From positions 602,327 to 666,326 of the forward strand of contig JBBHKE010002632.1 of NCBI GenBank assembly GCA_037447655.1: a stretch of DNA of 64,000 nt. Direction: 5' to 3'. The position numbers were made by a program, and so were the translations under genes. This DNA is from Zygnema cylindricum. Taxonomy: Eukaryota; Streptophyta; Zygnematophyceae; Zygnematales; Zygnemataceae. Shown here one piece after another: positions 34,675 to 47,509 of this stretch (position 1 is the first letter of the stretch; the number at the start of each line of letters is the position of its first letter). The notes below the pieces were generated by a model, which saw only the letters and a list, made by a program, of their open reading frames with translations, ran no database searches and was not told the DNA's origin.

Positions 34675-35240
34675 TGAAAGGATCGATAATAAACTCTGAG
34701 CTCACTTACAAGTACTTATAGCAGCAGAAGCATTCAGATTATAAAACATTAAATCAACATTGAAGAGACATTTCAAAAAATTCTCACATTAATATAAAAC
34801 TGAAATTACAATCTTTTTCTATCTCTTCTATTACTCCATATAATCCTCCAATTCCTCATTGATTAATTAACACACAGTCATGGTGTCCCTTAAATACAAT
34901 ACCAGCCATGGCGTGACACGTGTGAGCGTGCTCCGCCAAGAAGCCTCCAGAAATCTGCCACCTGTCCGCAGATTAAGCTAGAACACTCTAAATTTCACTA
35001 AGGGCTGAAACATAGCAAAACGACAAACCAAAACGAAAGTACTAGACAAAGCTAGAAGTACTATCGTACTATATTAGACGTACAAAAACCTAGACGCGAA
35101 ACGAAACAACAAATATATTTCGCGAAACCTATAGAACTTTCACGTAACTGTACCTTTGGCATATTCAAGAAAGTACAGTTTTTCTTCCGCGAAATCAAAC
35201 TGATTCCGCGTGCGAACGATTCTTTCAATGAATCGTAACA
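34675..35240 (-). repeat. 5' LTR of Copia D
   Basis: 566 bases, TG...CA ends, about 98-99 percent identical to the 3' LTR by eye apart from the 18-base extra copy there. It is followed on the plus strand by GTCGC, the target duplication. Confidence 0.95.
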
Positions 35241-35245
35241 GTCGC

Positions 35246-35609
35246 GGTCGCGGAGATTTAATTTGGCGACGACCAGGTCTTGTGTCGCTTGGTGTGTATG
35301 GGTTTGTTTGCGGATGTACGGTTTGCGTGTACGTTTGCTTAGAACTTTAGTATTATGTAGTTTCGCGTATAGACGCGATTTGATTGGTAGAAGCTTCACT
35401 TTATGTTTTGTTTGATTTTATAGTTTGATGTAGTGACGTTTCATTTGTAGTACTATATACTGCAGCTTAGAGGGAGTGGGGAACTTAATCCTTTATGGGA
35501 GAAAAAGTCTATGGAATATATTGGCTTCCGTGGATTGGTCTCTCTCGTGTGATTTATGTGAATGCTTCCGCTGTCATCTTGCACTCTGATTTTGTGTGAG
35601 ATCCTATCA
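35246..35609 (+). repeat. Remainder of the 5' LTR-C
   Basis: It resumes the LTR interrupted at 30469 and ends GATCCTATCA. PBS-like GGTATCAGAGC follows at 35613-35623. Comparison with LTR-C at 18130-18609 shows about 110 bases missing near the Copia D insertion point. Confidence 0.85.
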
Positions 35610-38600
35610 AGGGGTATCAGAGCTTGTGTGCTCCATTGAGGTGTAGAAGGGTGGCTTGCTTGGCCGCCATGGGTAGAAAGAAGAAGAACACCCCTTTTCC
35701 TATGATACCTTCTCCGATGATTCCTCGACCTCCGGATCCGGATCCTCTGGATCCATCCGAATCTTAATCATCATCGGATCCAGAAGTAGAAACTCCATTT
35801 GCTTTCACCGGCAAAACGTTTGAGGAAACTGTTCCGATCGATCCGTTCGGTCAAAAGAAGGAGAATGAGGGGAAAAAGGAGGAAGTTTAGTCAATGGAAG
35901 ATCGCTTTCAAAAATTGATGGACGGTCCTTTCATTTATGTGGATCAGTGGATCTCTGAGGGGGCCGCAGTGAGAGACCTCCGCTCTTTCGAGATCCGAAT
36001 CTGGATCCAAGCATTTGAGATCCGGAAGTAGATGAGGAGGAGAGGAGGGAATTAATTCGAAAGGGGAAACTTCTAATCGATGATGATTTTGATCTTGATG
36101 ATTGGAGTGAAGGGGAGGAACAAGTTGAATCTATGTCCGGAAAGATAGTTATCTTCAATGGAACAAATTATCAATCGTGGAAGAAGTACATCAAAGGTAA
36201 ATTTAAACTAAAACGGCTTTGGAAAGTGGTAAAAGGGGTGGAGAAAATGCCCACTTCGGAACGGAGAGCTTACCGGGTGTGGACGAAGAAAATCTTTCCG
36301 TCGACGGCGATTTAATCCAATCATGAAGCACTTCAATGCATGATCTATTTCTTACCCCAAGATTTGCCCATGATTGTTGGGTGGCTCTTGAAAATCACTT
36401 TGAGACGAGTCTGTAAAATAAGGGGCAACATATTTATACCGATTATACATCTTTCAAAGTGAAACCAAATAAATCTATCGATGAGGCTGCAAAGAGATTT
36501 AACATCATTATTGAGCAACTCCAAAATATGGGTTAATTTATTGAAGAGAATGATAAGGCATCGGTCTTCACCTTTGCCTTACTGGAAAAAAATATACATT
36601 TGAGGGATATTCTCTTATCGAGGGATTCAAATACTTTGGACTCCATTATCACATTCCTCAAATCAACCGAGGCGAATCATCGAGTTCATCGAGGGGAACC
36701 CAACCGACAGGATCCTTCAATGCAACGACACCAAAAACGCTCGATCTAAATTATCTTAGGGGAAGAGGAGGAAAAAGAGGGGGACATCCGAGAGGAAGAG
36801 GGGGAAGTGGGCACAAAAGGGCGGGGAGATCTCCTTTCAGCCCGGATATTCATCCATCTAATATTGCTTGCTTTCAGTGTGGTAAACTCGGCCACATGGC
36901 GGCTTCTTGCCCGGATATTGAGCGCCAATGTCACTTTTGTGTGAAATGGGGCCATATAAGCCCCCAATGTTATTCGAAGGCCGAAAATGGAGGCGGCGGC
37001 GGTAGAGGAGACAGCGACGGCCGGAATGGTGGCCGCGGCAACGGTCCTCTAGGGAGCCGTGGTGGTCGTGGAAGCCGACATGGTAGAGGAGGAGGAGGAG
37101 GACATTTTATGGGCGACGATGATTTTGAAGGAAGAGAAACCACACAATTTTTTTTCGGCCCATAACTTTTCACTTCATGTTTTGGTAGGTACTGCGCCAC
37201 AATAAAAGAAGTGGATTATTGATTCTGGCGCGTCTCACCACGTATGCGTCGCTTTTTGACGAGATGCGTCAAGTCACTGTCCAAAAAAAAATCAATGTCA
37301 CAAGTGGACAAGTGATTTTGATCGGTACAGTGGGTACTGTACGTTTAGATTTACCAACTTTGGACACAAGTGGCGTGGCAAAAGTGACGCAAACGAAACT
37401 AACAAATGTTTTGTACTTACCTGAAGGTTTAGTGAACCTTCACAGTGTACCACAGATACAACGGATGAGAGTGAGCGTATTTGCGTATGCCGACTCCACA
37501 ATAAAAATTGTACAATCTGATGGTGTACAAATAGGTGAAGGAGAAGTCACAGATTTTATACATAGTTGTCTAAAATGGCGTCGGCCGAATCCCCCCCTAA
37601 ATTCCAGTGTCAATATTTGGTAAATCTCTGAATTGAAAGGTGATTTAACCTTGTGGCACCACCGTATGTGTCACAAATCAGAGGGGAGTTTTACGACGGA
37701 TGATTAAAAATGGGAGGGTAAGGGGATTAGATTTGGCGCAAGGGGAGAAAATTCACAGATGTGAGGGATGTAGTAAGAGGGGACAAATCCGAAATCCGCA
37801 TCTGCCTAAGGATACGATGCATCGATATATGCATCCGCTTGATCTAGTGCACATTGATTTGTGGAAACAAACATATTATGGTGGTGGTGGACGACTTCTC
37901 TCTTTACATGGGTAATATTACTTAAACACAAATCCGAAGCATTTTTACGCTTTCAAGAGTGGCATGTGATGGCCGAAAGGCAATGTGAGAGAAAACTAAA
38001 ATCTATTAGATCGGATAATGGAGGGGAATTTGTTGCTTTTGATCCTAATTGTAAAGAGTGGGAAATTTCTCTCCAATATACCGCTTGTTACTCATCGGAA
38101 TCGAATGGCGTTGTTGAAAGAAAGAACTGTAATCTTTAAGAAATGGTACGATCCATGGTACACGGATCTGGAAGTAGCATTTATTTATGGGGCGATGCGA
38201 TTTTGACGACAAATTATATTTGTAATCAGAGGATTACATCGGATTCAGGTGACAAAACTCCGTACGAGTTGTGGTATGGCCGAAAACCTACTCTTCACCA
38301 CAATCAAATTTGGGGATGCCGTGCATCGGCTTATATCCAAGCACAAAAAATAAAGGGAAAATTTGCAACGAGGAGTTGGAGTGGATATTTTGTGGGGTAT
38401 AGTTGCAAATGAAGTCTTTATCAAGTTTACGATCCGGTTCGAAATATAATTGAGGAATCGAGGAATGTGGATTTTCACAAAGATTTATTATCCACGATTT
38501 CTCGATCGGCTAAGCTACCTTTTAATCTTGATTTTCATGAGGAATTTGACACTGGGGATTTGAATGACAATAAAGGTTTGGATTCGGAAATTGAGTCCGA

Positions 38601-40447
38601 ATCCAACTCCAATGTTAAGAGTGGGAAAGGTAAAATTGTGGAAAATGTAAATTTTGGTAACATTAGCGGGGATTCATGAAGCGAAAAATCCCGAATGTCT
38701 TCAGACATGAGGAAATCTTCGTTTTCTAAATCAAGTGAACTGAATATCATTGAGGAGGAACCGACAAAGGAGGAGAAGGAATTTGAGCCGAGGAGGAGTA
38801 TGCGGGAAAACAGGGGTATGAAACTGGCTTGTCTTTCTTTTGATGGTAAGGGAAATGTGGAAAATTCGTATTATTTTATTTCGGCAAAGAGGGAGGATGA
38901 TTTTATTTTATATCAATCATTATGTGAAAACAAGCCGGGCGATCCGCAATCACTTGTAGAAGCACGAAAATCATGCGATTAGAAGAAGCAATGAAAAGCG
39001 GCATGGGATCGAGAACTTCAATCTATTATCGACAACGAAACATTTAACGAGGTAAGCCTACCGGAGGGTAAAAAAGCTATTGATGCGCAGAGGATTTTCA
39101 AAACAAAAACATGTGCATCGGGGGAAGTAGTGAAACATAAGGTTCAGTTAGTTTGCGATGGCTTTCAACAAACAAACAGAGGGGATAGATTATATAGAGA
39201 CATATGCACCGGTGGTTAAATTAGATTCTTTAAGAATGATTATTGCTATTGCCTCTGCTGGCAAGAAGCATATTCACCAAATGGAGGTAGAAACGATGTT
39301 CTTAAATGGTGACTTAGAATAAAACGTGTGCATGAAGGTTTCGTAGGGGGTAGTGTCAGAGGAGGGGAAGGTATGGCGTCTGTGAAAGTCCTAGTACGGA
39401 CTAAAGCAATCACCAAGGACTTGGTACTTAAGATTGCAAAAAGTCCTAACCAAATTTTGATTTGTACGTACAGTTTCTGACTTTGGAGATTACGTTAAAG
39501 GTGGAGGGGAGGTTGAAATTATTTTTTCAGTCTACGTGGATGACTTTTTGATGATATGTGACAAGTTGAGGCGAATCGTGGAATTGAAAGAGTACTTGAG
39601 TCTACGTTTTTAAATGACAAATTTGGGGGATTTACGATGTATTCTTCGAGTGGAAGTTTTAAGGTACGATAATGGTGATATTAAATAGTCGCAAGCGCAA
39701 TATTGTAAAAAAGTACAGACGAAAGTTGCTTTGTTGGATTCTAAGCCAGTTTTGACACCACTAGATTCCAAACTTCAATATCTGAAATTTAAGGAGGAGG
39801 AAATATGCCACGTGCCCTATCGTGAGGCCATTAGTAGTTTGATGTATTTGAGTGTGGCCACACGATCGGATATCTTAGCCGCAATTTTTGTCGCGAGCCG
39901 ATTTTGTCAAGCTCTAAAGAAGATTCAGTGAGAAGCCTTGAACACAATATTTCGTTACCTTGCAGGTACGGTCGAGATTGGTTTGTTATTTTGATCTGGA
40001 CGGACGTCTTTCAAGTGCATGGGATATTGTGACGCAGATTGGGGTGGAGACTTTGTTACTGGAAAGTTAACTTCTGGATATGCTTTTGATTTAAGCAGCA
40101 CAATAGTGTCTTGGAGTTCGCGACTCCCACCAACTGTTGCATTATGTTCAACAGAAGCAAAGTATATGGCAACGTGTCACATGTCTAAAGCGTCGATTTA
40201 GATCAAGGAGTTACTTGGGGAATTGGGGATTTCTATTGACCGCATGAAAATATTTTCTGACAGTATGAGTTCGATGGCGATGGTAAAGAATCGTGTCTTT
40301 CACAAAATGACAAAGCCTATCAAGATTCAGTGGCATTTCGTACGCGATTTGGTTGTTGCGTAGGTGATTGAGTTTTTGTACGTTTCGACGTTGGAGGAAG
40401 CAGCGAACATATTGATGAAAGCTCGGCTCATGATGTGTTATTGAGGG
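35610..40447 (+). mobile_element. Copia C internal region, degenerate
   Basis: Gag starts at about 35670 (M-G-R-K-K-K-N) with early stops. The FNGTNYQSWKKYI block is at 36150. CCHC knuckles lie at 36870-36970 (CFQCGKLGHMAASC, CHFCVKWGHISPQC), and protease (W-I-I-D-S-G-A-S-H-H) near 37212-37245. GAG-pre-integrase is near 37650-37830, integrase at 37920-38410 (SIRSDNGGEF, SSESNGVVERKN), reverse transcriptase at 38990-39700 with the VYVDDF box near 39530, and RNase H at 39720-40440. Numerous stops and frameshifts mean it is inactive. It ends abruptly at LTR-B (40448). The missing last codons, polypurine tract and 3' LTR-C are found on the minus strand at 18655-18130. Confidence 0.87.
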
Positions 40448-40978
40448 TGTTAGGATTTAGTACTGAGAACTCTTTTAGCGACGAGTCATTCTCGTAGCTA
40501 AAGTAGCGATGACCAGCAACGAAGTAGTTTCGTCGCTGGATATTTGAAGTGATGTAGAAATTGAATGTTCATTTCGTTTCACGTATGTTTCAATAGTACT
40601 ATAAAAGTGACGTGGAATTTGCTTGGTAGTTTTCGTTCACGTAAGTTTAAGTCGTACCGTGTGATTCAAGTTGGTTCGCGGTTGACCTTTTTAGTCGTAC
40701 CGTGTTGTTCAAGTCGGTTCAACTTGTCGGTCGTTCATTTCACCACGTTGACTCTTACGCGTTTCTACTCGTGTACCTATATATATTAGTTAAGACTTCG
40801 TGGTAGTATTATTTTTTTGGAGGCGTAGCTTATTAAGGAGGCGTAGAAAGGTCACAAGTAAAAGGAAGGACGAAAAGGAGTTGTATTTGCATTGTGCTTA
40901 ATATATTGAATGCGTTTTGGAGGAACACCATTGTTGTGTGTATATTTTATTTGGTTTGTAATCTAACAATTGGTATCA
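40448..40978 (+). repeat. 5' LTR of Copia B (LTR-B)
   Basis: 531 bases, TGTTAGGATTTAG to CTAACA, with CTATATATAT promoter-like sequence near 40780. GAGGG precedes it. It is followed by PBS TGGTATCACAGC (40981-40992, one mismatch to the initiator-tRNA consensus) and by Copia B gag. About 95 percent identical by eye to 18664-19184. Confidence 0.9.
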
Positions 40979-41006
40979 CAGCGGGTTACTGGCAACACTT
41001 GCCAGT

Positions 41007-42157
41007 ATGGCGGAGAAAGGGAAATCCCAAGCGGAACTTAGTGGAGGAGCTAGTGGGGGAGTTAGTGGAGGAGGAGTTACAAGGACACAATATGATGAGT
41101 ATGACGAATGGGGGGAGAAAAATGTGAAGATAGATGAGGGAACATTTGAACGCTTTCAAGAGTTTCTCAAAACACAAGATAATGGAGATGGAGGAGTAAG
41201 TGGAGACTCACACAACTCTAAGAAAAAAAATAAAAAGAAGGGGAAATCTAAACCTTATGAGGAAGAGGAGGAGAGCGAAGATGATGATTTTAAAGTGTTT
41301 AATAAAACCATCATCTTCACGTGTTCCAACTATGCAATTTGGAAGAGATACATTCGAGGAGATTTCACACCGAAAAAACTTTGGGACATCGTTATCGGGG
41401 AAAAGACACGACCGGATCGTGCCGTGGTTCCAGCCAGAGCACATAAGTGGGACAAGAAAGATATGACGGCCTCCACCGCAATTATACAAAGTTGTGCTAG
41501 TTCTATGCATGAACATCTTCTAACCCATGATAGGGCTTTTGATTGTTGGACTGCTTTGCAAAATGCGTTTGAAAAGGGGTTTGAGGCAAATGAAAATTAT
41601 CTCTTTGAAGAATATATTGGGTTTAGAATGAGTCCATTGATGATGGAGTCAAAAGGTTTAATGTCATCATAGAACAACTTAACTCACTCAATAACTTCCC
41701 TACAAAAAAAGAGAGGTTGTTTGTCTTTATGAGGAGTCTTCCAAGCAAGTTTGCGGTAGCAAAGGAGGTTATCAAGAGGCGAGAGAAACCGTTGATGGCA
41801 TACGCTATCAATCACTTGAAGAGTTCAAAGTAGGAGAAAGCAACACCGAAAGAGGAAAACAATGGTCATCTTATCAAAGTTATCATGAGGAGGATGACGG
41901 AGGAGCTTACAGCTTTAGGGGATCTAGGAGGAGAGGAGGTGGACATCATGGACGACGAGGCAAGTCACAGGGCCCAGGGAGAGGCTCATATCAACGTGAT
42001 ACCTCTCATATGACTTATTACAATTGTAATGAGATTGGGCATGGCTTTTTTGAATGCCCAAACAAAAGTAAAAAGTGTAACGTTTGTCATAAGTGGGGAC
42101 ACCTTTGTCGCGGTTGTTATCAAAACAAGGGAAACAATCGCAGATCGGGACAATTTA
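41007..42157 (+). pseudogene. Copia B gag, cut by Copia H
   Basis: The open frame 41007-41672 begins M-A-E-K-G-K, has a Gly-rich then acidic N-terminus, and includes the F-N-K-T-I-I-F...Y-A-I-W-K-R-Y-I block and UBN2-type gag. After a frameshift the zinc-knuckle region follows: a first degenerate knuckle and a second intact CNVCHKWGHLCRGC near 42078-42120. The sequence stops at 42157, where the terminus of an H LTR begins. The missing protease-RNase H half lies at 22692-19185 on the minus strand. Confidence 0.88.
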
Positions 42158-43140
42158 TGCAATTTTGTGTCCCCCATTGCTTCACTGAATTCATGAAGCC
42201 TCTAAATACCTTTTGGCTAGCCCTCTTTCAAATTAGATAACTACCACCCAAGCAGAAAAATAGTTAATCTAACTGCACCCCTGTGCAGTTTGGACTTCCT
42301 TGAGTCCACAGAAAAAACAATCATTGAAAATGCCCAACCAGACAATTAATTATCAAGTGGCAAAGATGCCAATATTTATACAAGCTTGTTGGGAGAGAGG
42401 CGGCTACCTCCTCAATCCTCTAAGTCCTAAACCCTTCTCACAACCTTTATCTACTAATGTAAGAACTAATCAAAAGACTATACAGTACAGAAAGGTACTA
42501 GGGTTGATGTACTTTCTGTACGGCTTATGTACGACAAGGCCATGGAGTGGACGTTTGTCTCCTCCAGACTTGTCCTTGCGCTCCCCGCGATTCTCGCTTC
42601 CCAATAATATCTTGCCACGTGTCGACAGGTCACGAAACGTCCGAAAACCACCAAGGCGGCTATTCCGGATCCCGGCGATGATGCACACCGTCGGAACCAA
42701 ACAGGCTTTTAATGTTCGCCGTCCAAAATAACAAATGTCAAGTACATTTGAAACTCAACTAGTTTCTATGTCTTTAATTTATTATTCCGTTGAACGATTT
42801 AATGATCTTGCTAATGTTTAAATAGCTATGAAACACTATGTATCCTAACAAACTACTACGACACACCGGTAAGAGCTAACGGCTACGCCTCGCTCTGCTG
42901 GTCGGAGGTTTGAGTCCTGCCGGACTCAACCTTTTTGTTGAGAGTGACTTAGGTCACTCTTTAGTCGTGCCTATGGAGCTGAGGCAATCATGGCTCCACC
43001 GCCCTCTCTCTCCTTTAGTGACTACAACAAGTATGGGGGCTAGAGAGAGAAGGTGGAGGCAGGCTGCCTGTGCTTTTTCTTTTAGTTATTTACCTTATTA
43101 AGACCTAGAAAATACCTTCCTTAAATCAATGATTTCAACA
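42158..43140 (-). repeat. 3' LTR of Copia H copy 3
   Basis: 983 bases, TGTTGAAATCATTG to AAATTGCA on the minus strand. It differs from the remaining 5' LTR (47510-48113) by about 11 percent by eye. It carries the tRNA-like A/B-box module on the plus strand at 42870-42917. Confidence 0.9.
42870..42917 (+). other. tRNA-like A-box/B-box module inside H LTR
   Basis: TAAGAGCTAACGGCTACG, then GGTTTGAGTCC (42907-42917) at tRNA-like spacing, antisense to the LTR. Its B-box half is conserved in copies 1 and 2. No full cloverleaf forms. Confidence 0.45.
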
Positions 43141-46100
43141 CTCCCCTTATTTCCCAGTCTAATTTTAGTTTCTCTTTTAAACCACACTTTTCTCTACAAT
43201 ATTTTAACTACGGAGATGGCACAGGTTTTGTCATCATATTAGCCACCATTTCTTTATCACCCGTATACACCAGATTCACAATTTTTTTTTCAACTTTTCC
43301 CCTCACAAAACTCAATCGTATATCCATATGCTTAGCCTTGAAATGATATTTTGGATTGGATGCAATTGTAATTGCAGCCAGATTATCACAAAACCCTTCA
43401 TGCACTCCTTTCTTCATATACCTCAATTCTTGCAATAAAGACTTCATCCACATCAGCTCTTTCACAGTAGAACAAAAGGCCATGTACTCAGCCTCCATAG
43501 TGGACTAAGCAACCACCTTTTGTTGCTTGCTACTCCAGCAGCAAGCACCTTCCTCCACATACAACACATACCCAGAAGGGCATCTTGTCATAGGTGCATC
43601 CCCATAACTAGCATCACTCTAAGTAGTGATGTCAGTGTGCTTCCCACCCTAGTGGAACCATAAATCTCTAGTTCCCACCAAGTATCTAATGACTCTCTTC
43701 GCTGCCTCCCAGTATCTCTTCGTAGGATCATTAAGACTCCTACTGAGGACTCCAACTGCTGTTGCTATGTCTGGTCTAGTACAATTCATAAAGTAAATCA
43801 AGCTTCCTAAAACTTGTCTCTACAGAATAGACTTCATAAACTGTCTCTCTTCTAGACTCATCTCTCTTCTGGACTCATCTGATAATCTAGTATCATCACT
43901 CCGCCTTCTACACTCCCATCACTTACATTCTTCAAGTCCATGGGAGTGGTACAACTGTGTACCTTTTCTATCTGAAATTTCTCAAGCATATTTCCGATAG
44001 CTTCTTTCTGAGTAAGTCTGATTATCCTCTTCCCCCTATCTCTTTCAATTTGAATTCCCAAAATATATTTAGCCTCCCCTAAATCCTTTATGTCAAATCT
44101 GCTCCTAAGATCTTTCTTTAGCTTATTGATCTTTTCCATAGACTTACTTAACACCAGCAAATCATCCACATAAATTGAAATTAAAATCACACCATTCTCA
44201 TCCTCAAACATATAAATAGAATGATCAAAAGTGATCCTAATATATCCCAGACTAGTGAGAAACTCATCTAGTTTCTTGTTCCATTGTGTGGGAGCCTACT
44301 TCAGTCCATATAAAGACTTTATGAGCCTACAGACTTTGTTCTCCTCTCCTTCATCTACAAAACCCTCTGGCTACCGCATGAAGATTTCTTCCTCTAGTTC
44401 ACTGTTGAGGAAGGTGGTCTTGATATCCATCTGGTGAATTTCCATGTCTTTTGTGCTGCTAGACTAAAGAGAATCCTTACAGATGGGAACCGAACCACAG
44501 GAGCAAAGTCTCCTCATAATCTATCCCTTTTTTTTGGGTGAACCCATTTGCTACCAACAGAGCCTTATATCTCTCAATGGTATTATCTGGGTTCAGCTTT
44601 AGTTTAAATACCCATTTGAACCCGATAGGATTTTTGTCTTGAGGAGAATCCACTAGCTCCCAAGTATTCGCTTCCGTGATGGAAGCCATCTCATCATTTA
44701 TAGCTCTGACCCATCGGTCTTTCTCCGAACTGTCCATTGCCTTCGAGTATGATTGAGGCTCATTTGGGTGAGATAACTTTGTTACCTTGTGAGCAGCTTG
44801 TTTATCTTGTAGTCTTTTGCTGCTCCTCCGTCCTCGCTCAAAGTCCAAAGCTGGAATGGAGGAAAGTCTTGGATTCCTCTGCACTGTTTCATCTGCTCCC
44901 TTATCCATGAAAACCGGTTTTGACTCCTCTTCCTCTCTCTCCGCAGAGTGTGTAGAAATATGAAGAGATTTTAGTATATCTCCCCCATTTTGGATCTCCC
45001 CTGACTCTGCAATCATGTTTTCTCTTGTGTCTTTTCAGGGAAGATCTAAGTTATCCTCACTCTCGGACTCAAATTTGATTCTGATTTTCTTGGTGTATTT
45101 GAAGGGATCAAATGACTTCCCTTCATCCATGACAACTAGGTGCTTTACCAGAATGATATCTTGTTTAGCTAAGTCATAGACTCTAAATCCTTTGACATCC
45201 TCATTGTATCCGACAAAATATCCCGGTTTTCCTTTAGCATCTAGTTTCCAGTTTTTCTTATCTGTGTAAAGATTGTAAACTTGACTACCGTATACTTTCA
45301 AGTGAGAAATATCCGGTTTCCTTCCAACCCATCTCTCATAAGGTGTCATTCCTTTAACGCTGTAGTGAGGACTCTATTTTTAATGTAGTTAGCACAGTTG
45401 ATGGCTTCTACCCAAAATCTTCTTCCTAATTTCTTATCCGCCAACATACTTCACACACTATCTCCCAAAGTTCAGTTCAACCTCTCAGCTACCCCATTTT
45501 GTTCTAGATTATTCGGTACAGTTTTCTGATGCTGAACTCCCTCATCTCTTAAGTATTTTTTGAACTGGTTAGAGGTGTACTCTCCCCCATTATCACTTCT
45601 TATTCTCTTAATGAGGGTTCCGTGCAACTTTTAACTCCAAGCTTGGTATTGTTTGAAGTACTTTGGTGTTTCAAACTTTGTTTTCAAGAAGTACACTCTA
45701 GAATATCTAGACCAATCATCAGTAATTGTGAGAAAATACCTCTTCCCCCCGACCGAAGGTACTCTTGCTGGTCCCCAGATATCTGTATGGACCAGATCTA
45801 GTACTTTCTCACCTCTATATGTGGCAGTTTTGGGAAAGGAAAGTCTGTGAGCCTTACCTTGGGCACAACCACTACAATCATCCATCATTTCATATCCCCA
45901 AACTGAATACCTTCTACCACACCCAGCTTTTTCATTTCCCTCAGCCTTTCAAAATGCACATGCCCCAACCGCTTATGCTAGATCATTAAGCTCGGAGCAC
46001 CACCATAATAAGCACTCTTCTTTTCATTACTTAGGTTAAGCCTAAACATTCCTTGGCTACCCTTATCTGCTGTGAAGTAGACATCATCTCCGTACTTAGC

Positions 46101-47494
46101 TGTAAAGACTCCTTTTCTAGTGAACGTATCAAAATCCTTGTCATCTAATACAGAAGTAGACACAATATTTTTACTCAGATGAGAAATGTAAAGCACATAT
46201 GAGAAGGTGAGTATATAAGTCTTACCCTCCACTAAGACTTTCAGTTCTACCGATCCCACTAGATCTCTGGTAACTACTCTCCCATCCCCATACTCTATTT
46301 CTACAGTAGGGATCTTTCCTAACTTAGTGAAGAGGTGCCTATCACAACACATATGCATGGATGTACCTGAATCGATGATCCTTCCTTCCTGTGGAGCTTT
46401 TCGAATGGCTCTAAGAGCACACTTATGTTTGCGAGGGATCTCTTCTGCTCTAATTTCTCGTAGAGAAGAAGCTCCACATCCTCCACCTCAGAGGACTCGT
46501 CCTCCTCAATCTCTCTTTTTACTCGTGTGACCACAAGTGCCTTCTTCTTCCCTCTGAAAGAACCCGTTCCACGGTTTTTTTGGAGCCTCAGCTCCGACAG
46601 CTTGATGCAATCAACTATGAAGTGTCCCGACTTTTTGCAGAAATGACAAAGACCGTTTTGGGGCCTAAGTTCTCTAGATTGATCTCTTTCTCCTTTGAAG
46701 CTGTTGTATGACTTCTTTGGATCCTTCCTCCACCAGTCTGTTCCGGCAGATAGAGCTTGAACGCTCTTACCTCCTCTACGGATCTCAATAGTGTTCTTGT
46801 GCACGAGTATCATTCGTACCACGGTGTTCCACTTCCAAGAATTGTCATCCATTTCTAACACTCGGTACTCTATGTTTTCATACTCCTCAGGTAGCTTCAT
46901 GATGAGAGTGTTAACTTTCATCTTCATTGTGCCTGTCCACCCGGCACTCTCCATCTCCATATGCAGGCAAGAGAGATCATTACAGTAATCTAACATCTTC
47001 CCTCTTTTGTAAGTATAACTCCCCAACCTTTGCTCCACCAGCTAGAGCTCGTGGATGTACCAACTCTATAGATATCCACTAAAGTCATCCACTACTCCTC
47101 GGCCTTCAAGATGTGAAGATGAGAGGTCGCGAAAGCTTAGGTGAGGTGCCTCTGAATGAAATGCCTTGCATTCATGTTGTTGTACTCCCACATTTGAATA
47201 TTGTTTTCCTCGGTCTTCACTACCACCGCTCCGGGTGCCATGGCAATAAGAGTAAGAGGTGTCTCCTTTCCTTTCCCCTTTTTTTGACACACTGCTGTCC
47301 CCATTGTCTTTCTCCTCCGTTGTAGCAGATGCTGCTGCAGAAAACCTCACTCCATCAAACCCTAGTGGAGTCCCCTAAAATGGTCGTTTCACTCGTCCAC
47401 TAACGATACCCCTGTATCGTTTTTCACACAATGCCCTGGAATCATGGCTTCCGAGTAAATAAACCCAAATCCGTTGAATATGGGCACCTTATAG

Positions 47495-47509
47495 GGTGGG
47501 CCCATAACC
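47495..47509 (-). promoter_or_regulatory. Half-tRNA primer-binding site of Copia H copy 3
   Basis: GGTTATGGGCCCACC directly abuts the TGCA end of the 5' LTR, with no spacer. It is identical to copy 2. The contained ATG (47505-47503) begins gag M-G-P-P-Y-K-V-P-I-F-N-G. Confidence 0.87.

Larger units (their letters stand above)
30470..35240 (-). mobile_element. Copia D: young, non-autonomous LTR retrotransposon
   Basis: 4771 bases with LTRs 34675-35240 (5') and 30470-31053 (3'), flanked by 5-bp target duplication GTCGC (30465-30469 and 35241-35245). The LTRs differ by about 7 substitutions, a 1-base indel and an 18-base tandem copy. PBS TGGTATCAGAGC is the reverse complement of 34661-34672; the polypurine tract is near 31054-31068. 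Gag, CCHC, protease and integrase are recognisable. Reverse transcriptase and most of RNase H are deleted: the frame passes from the early RT region (S-I-V-E-N-W-T-L-E-E) straight to A-A-D-M-L-T-K-A and the pol end. It would need enzymes from another element to move. It sits inside the 5' LTR of Copia C. Confidence 0.92.
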
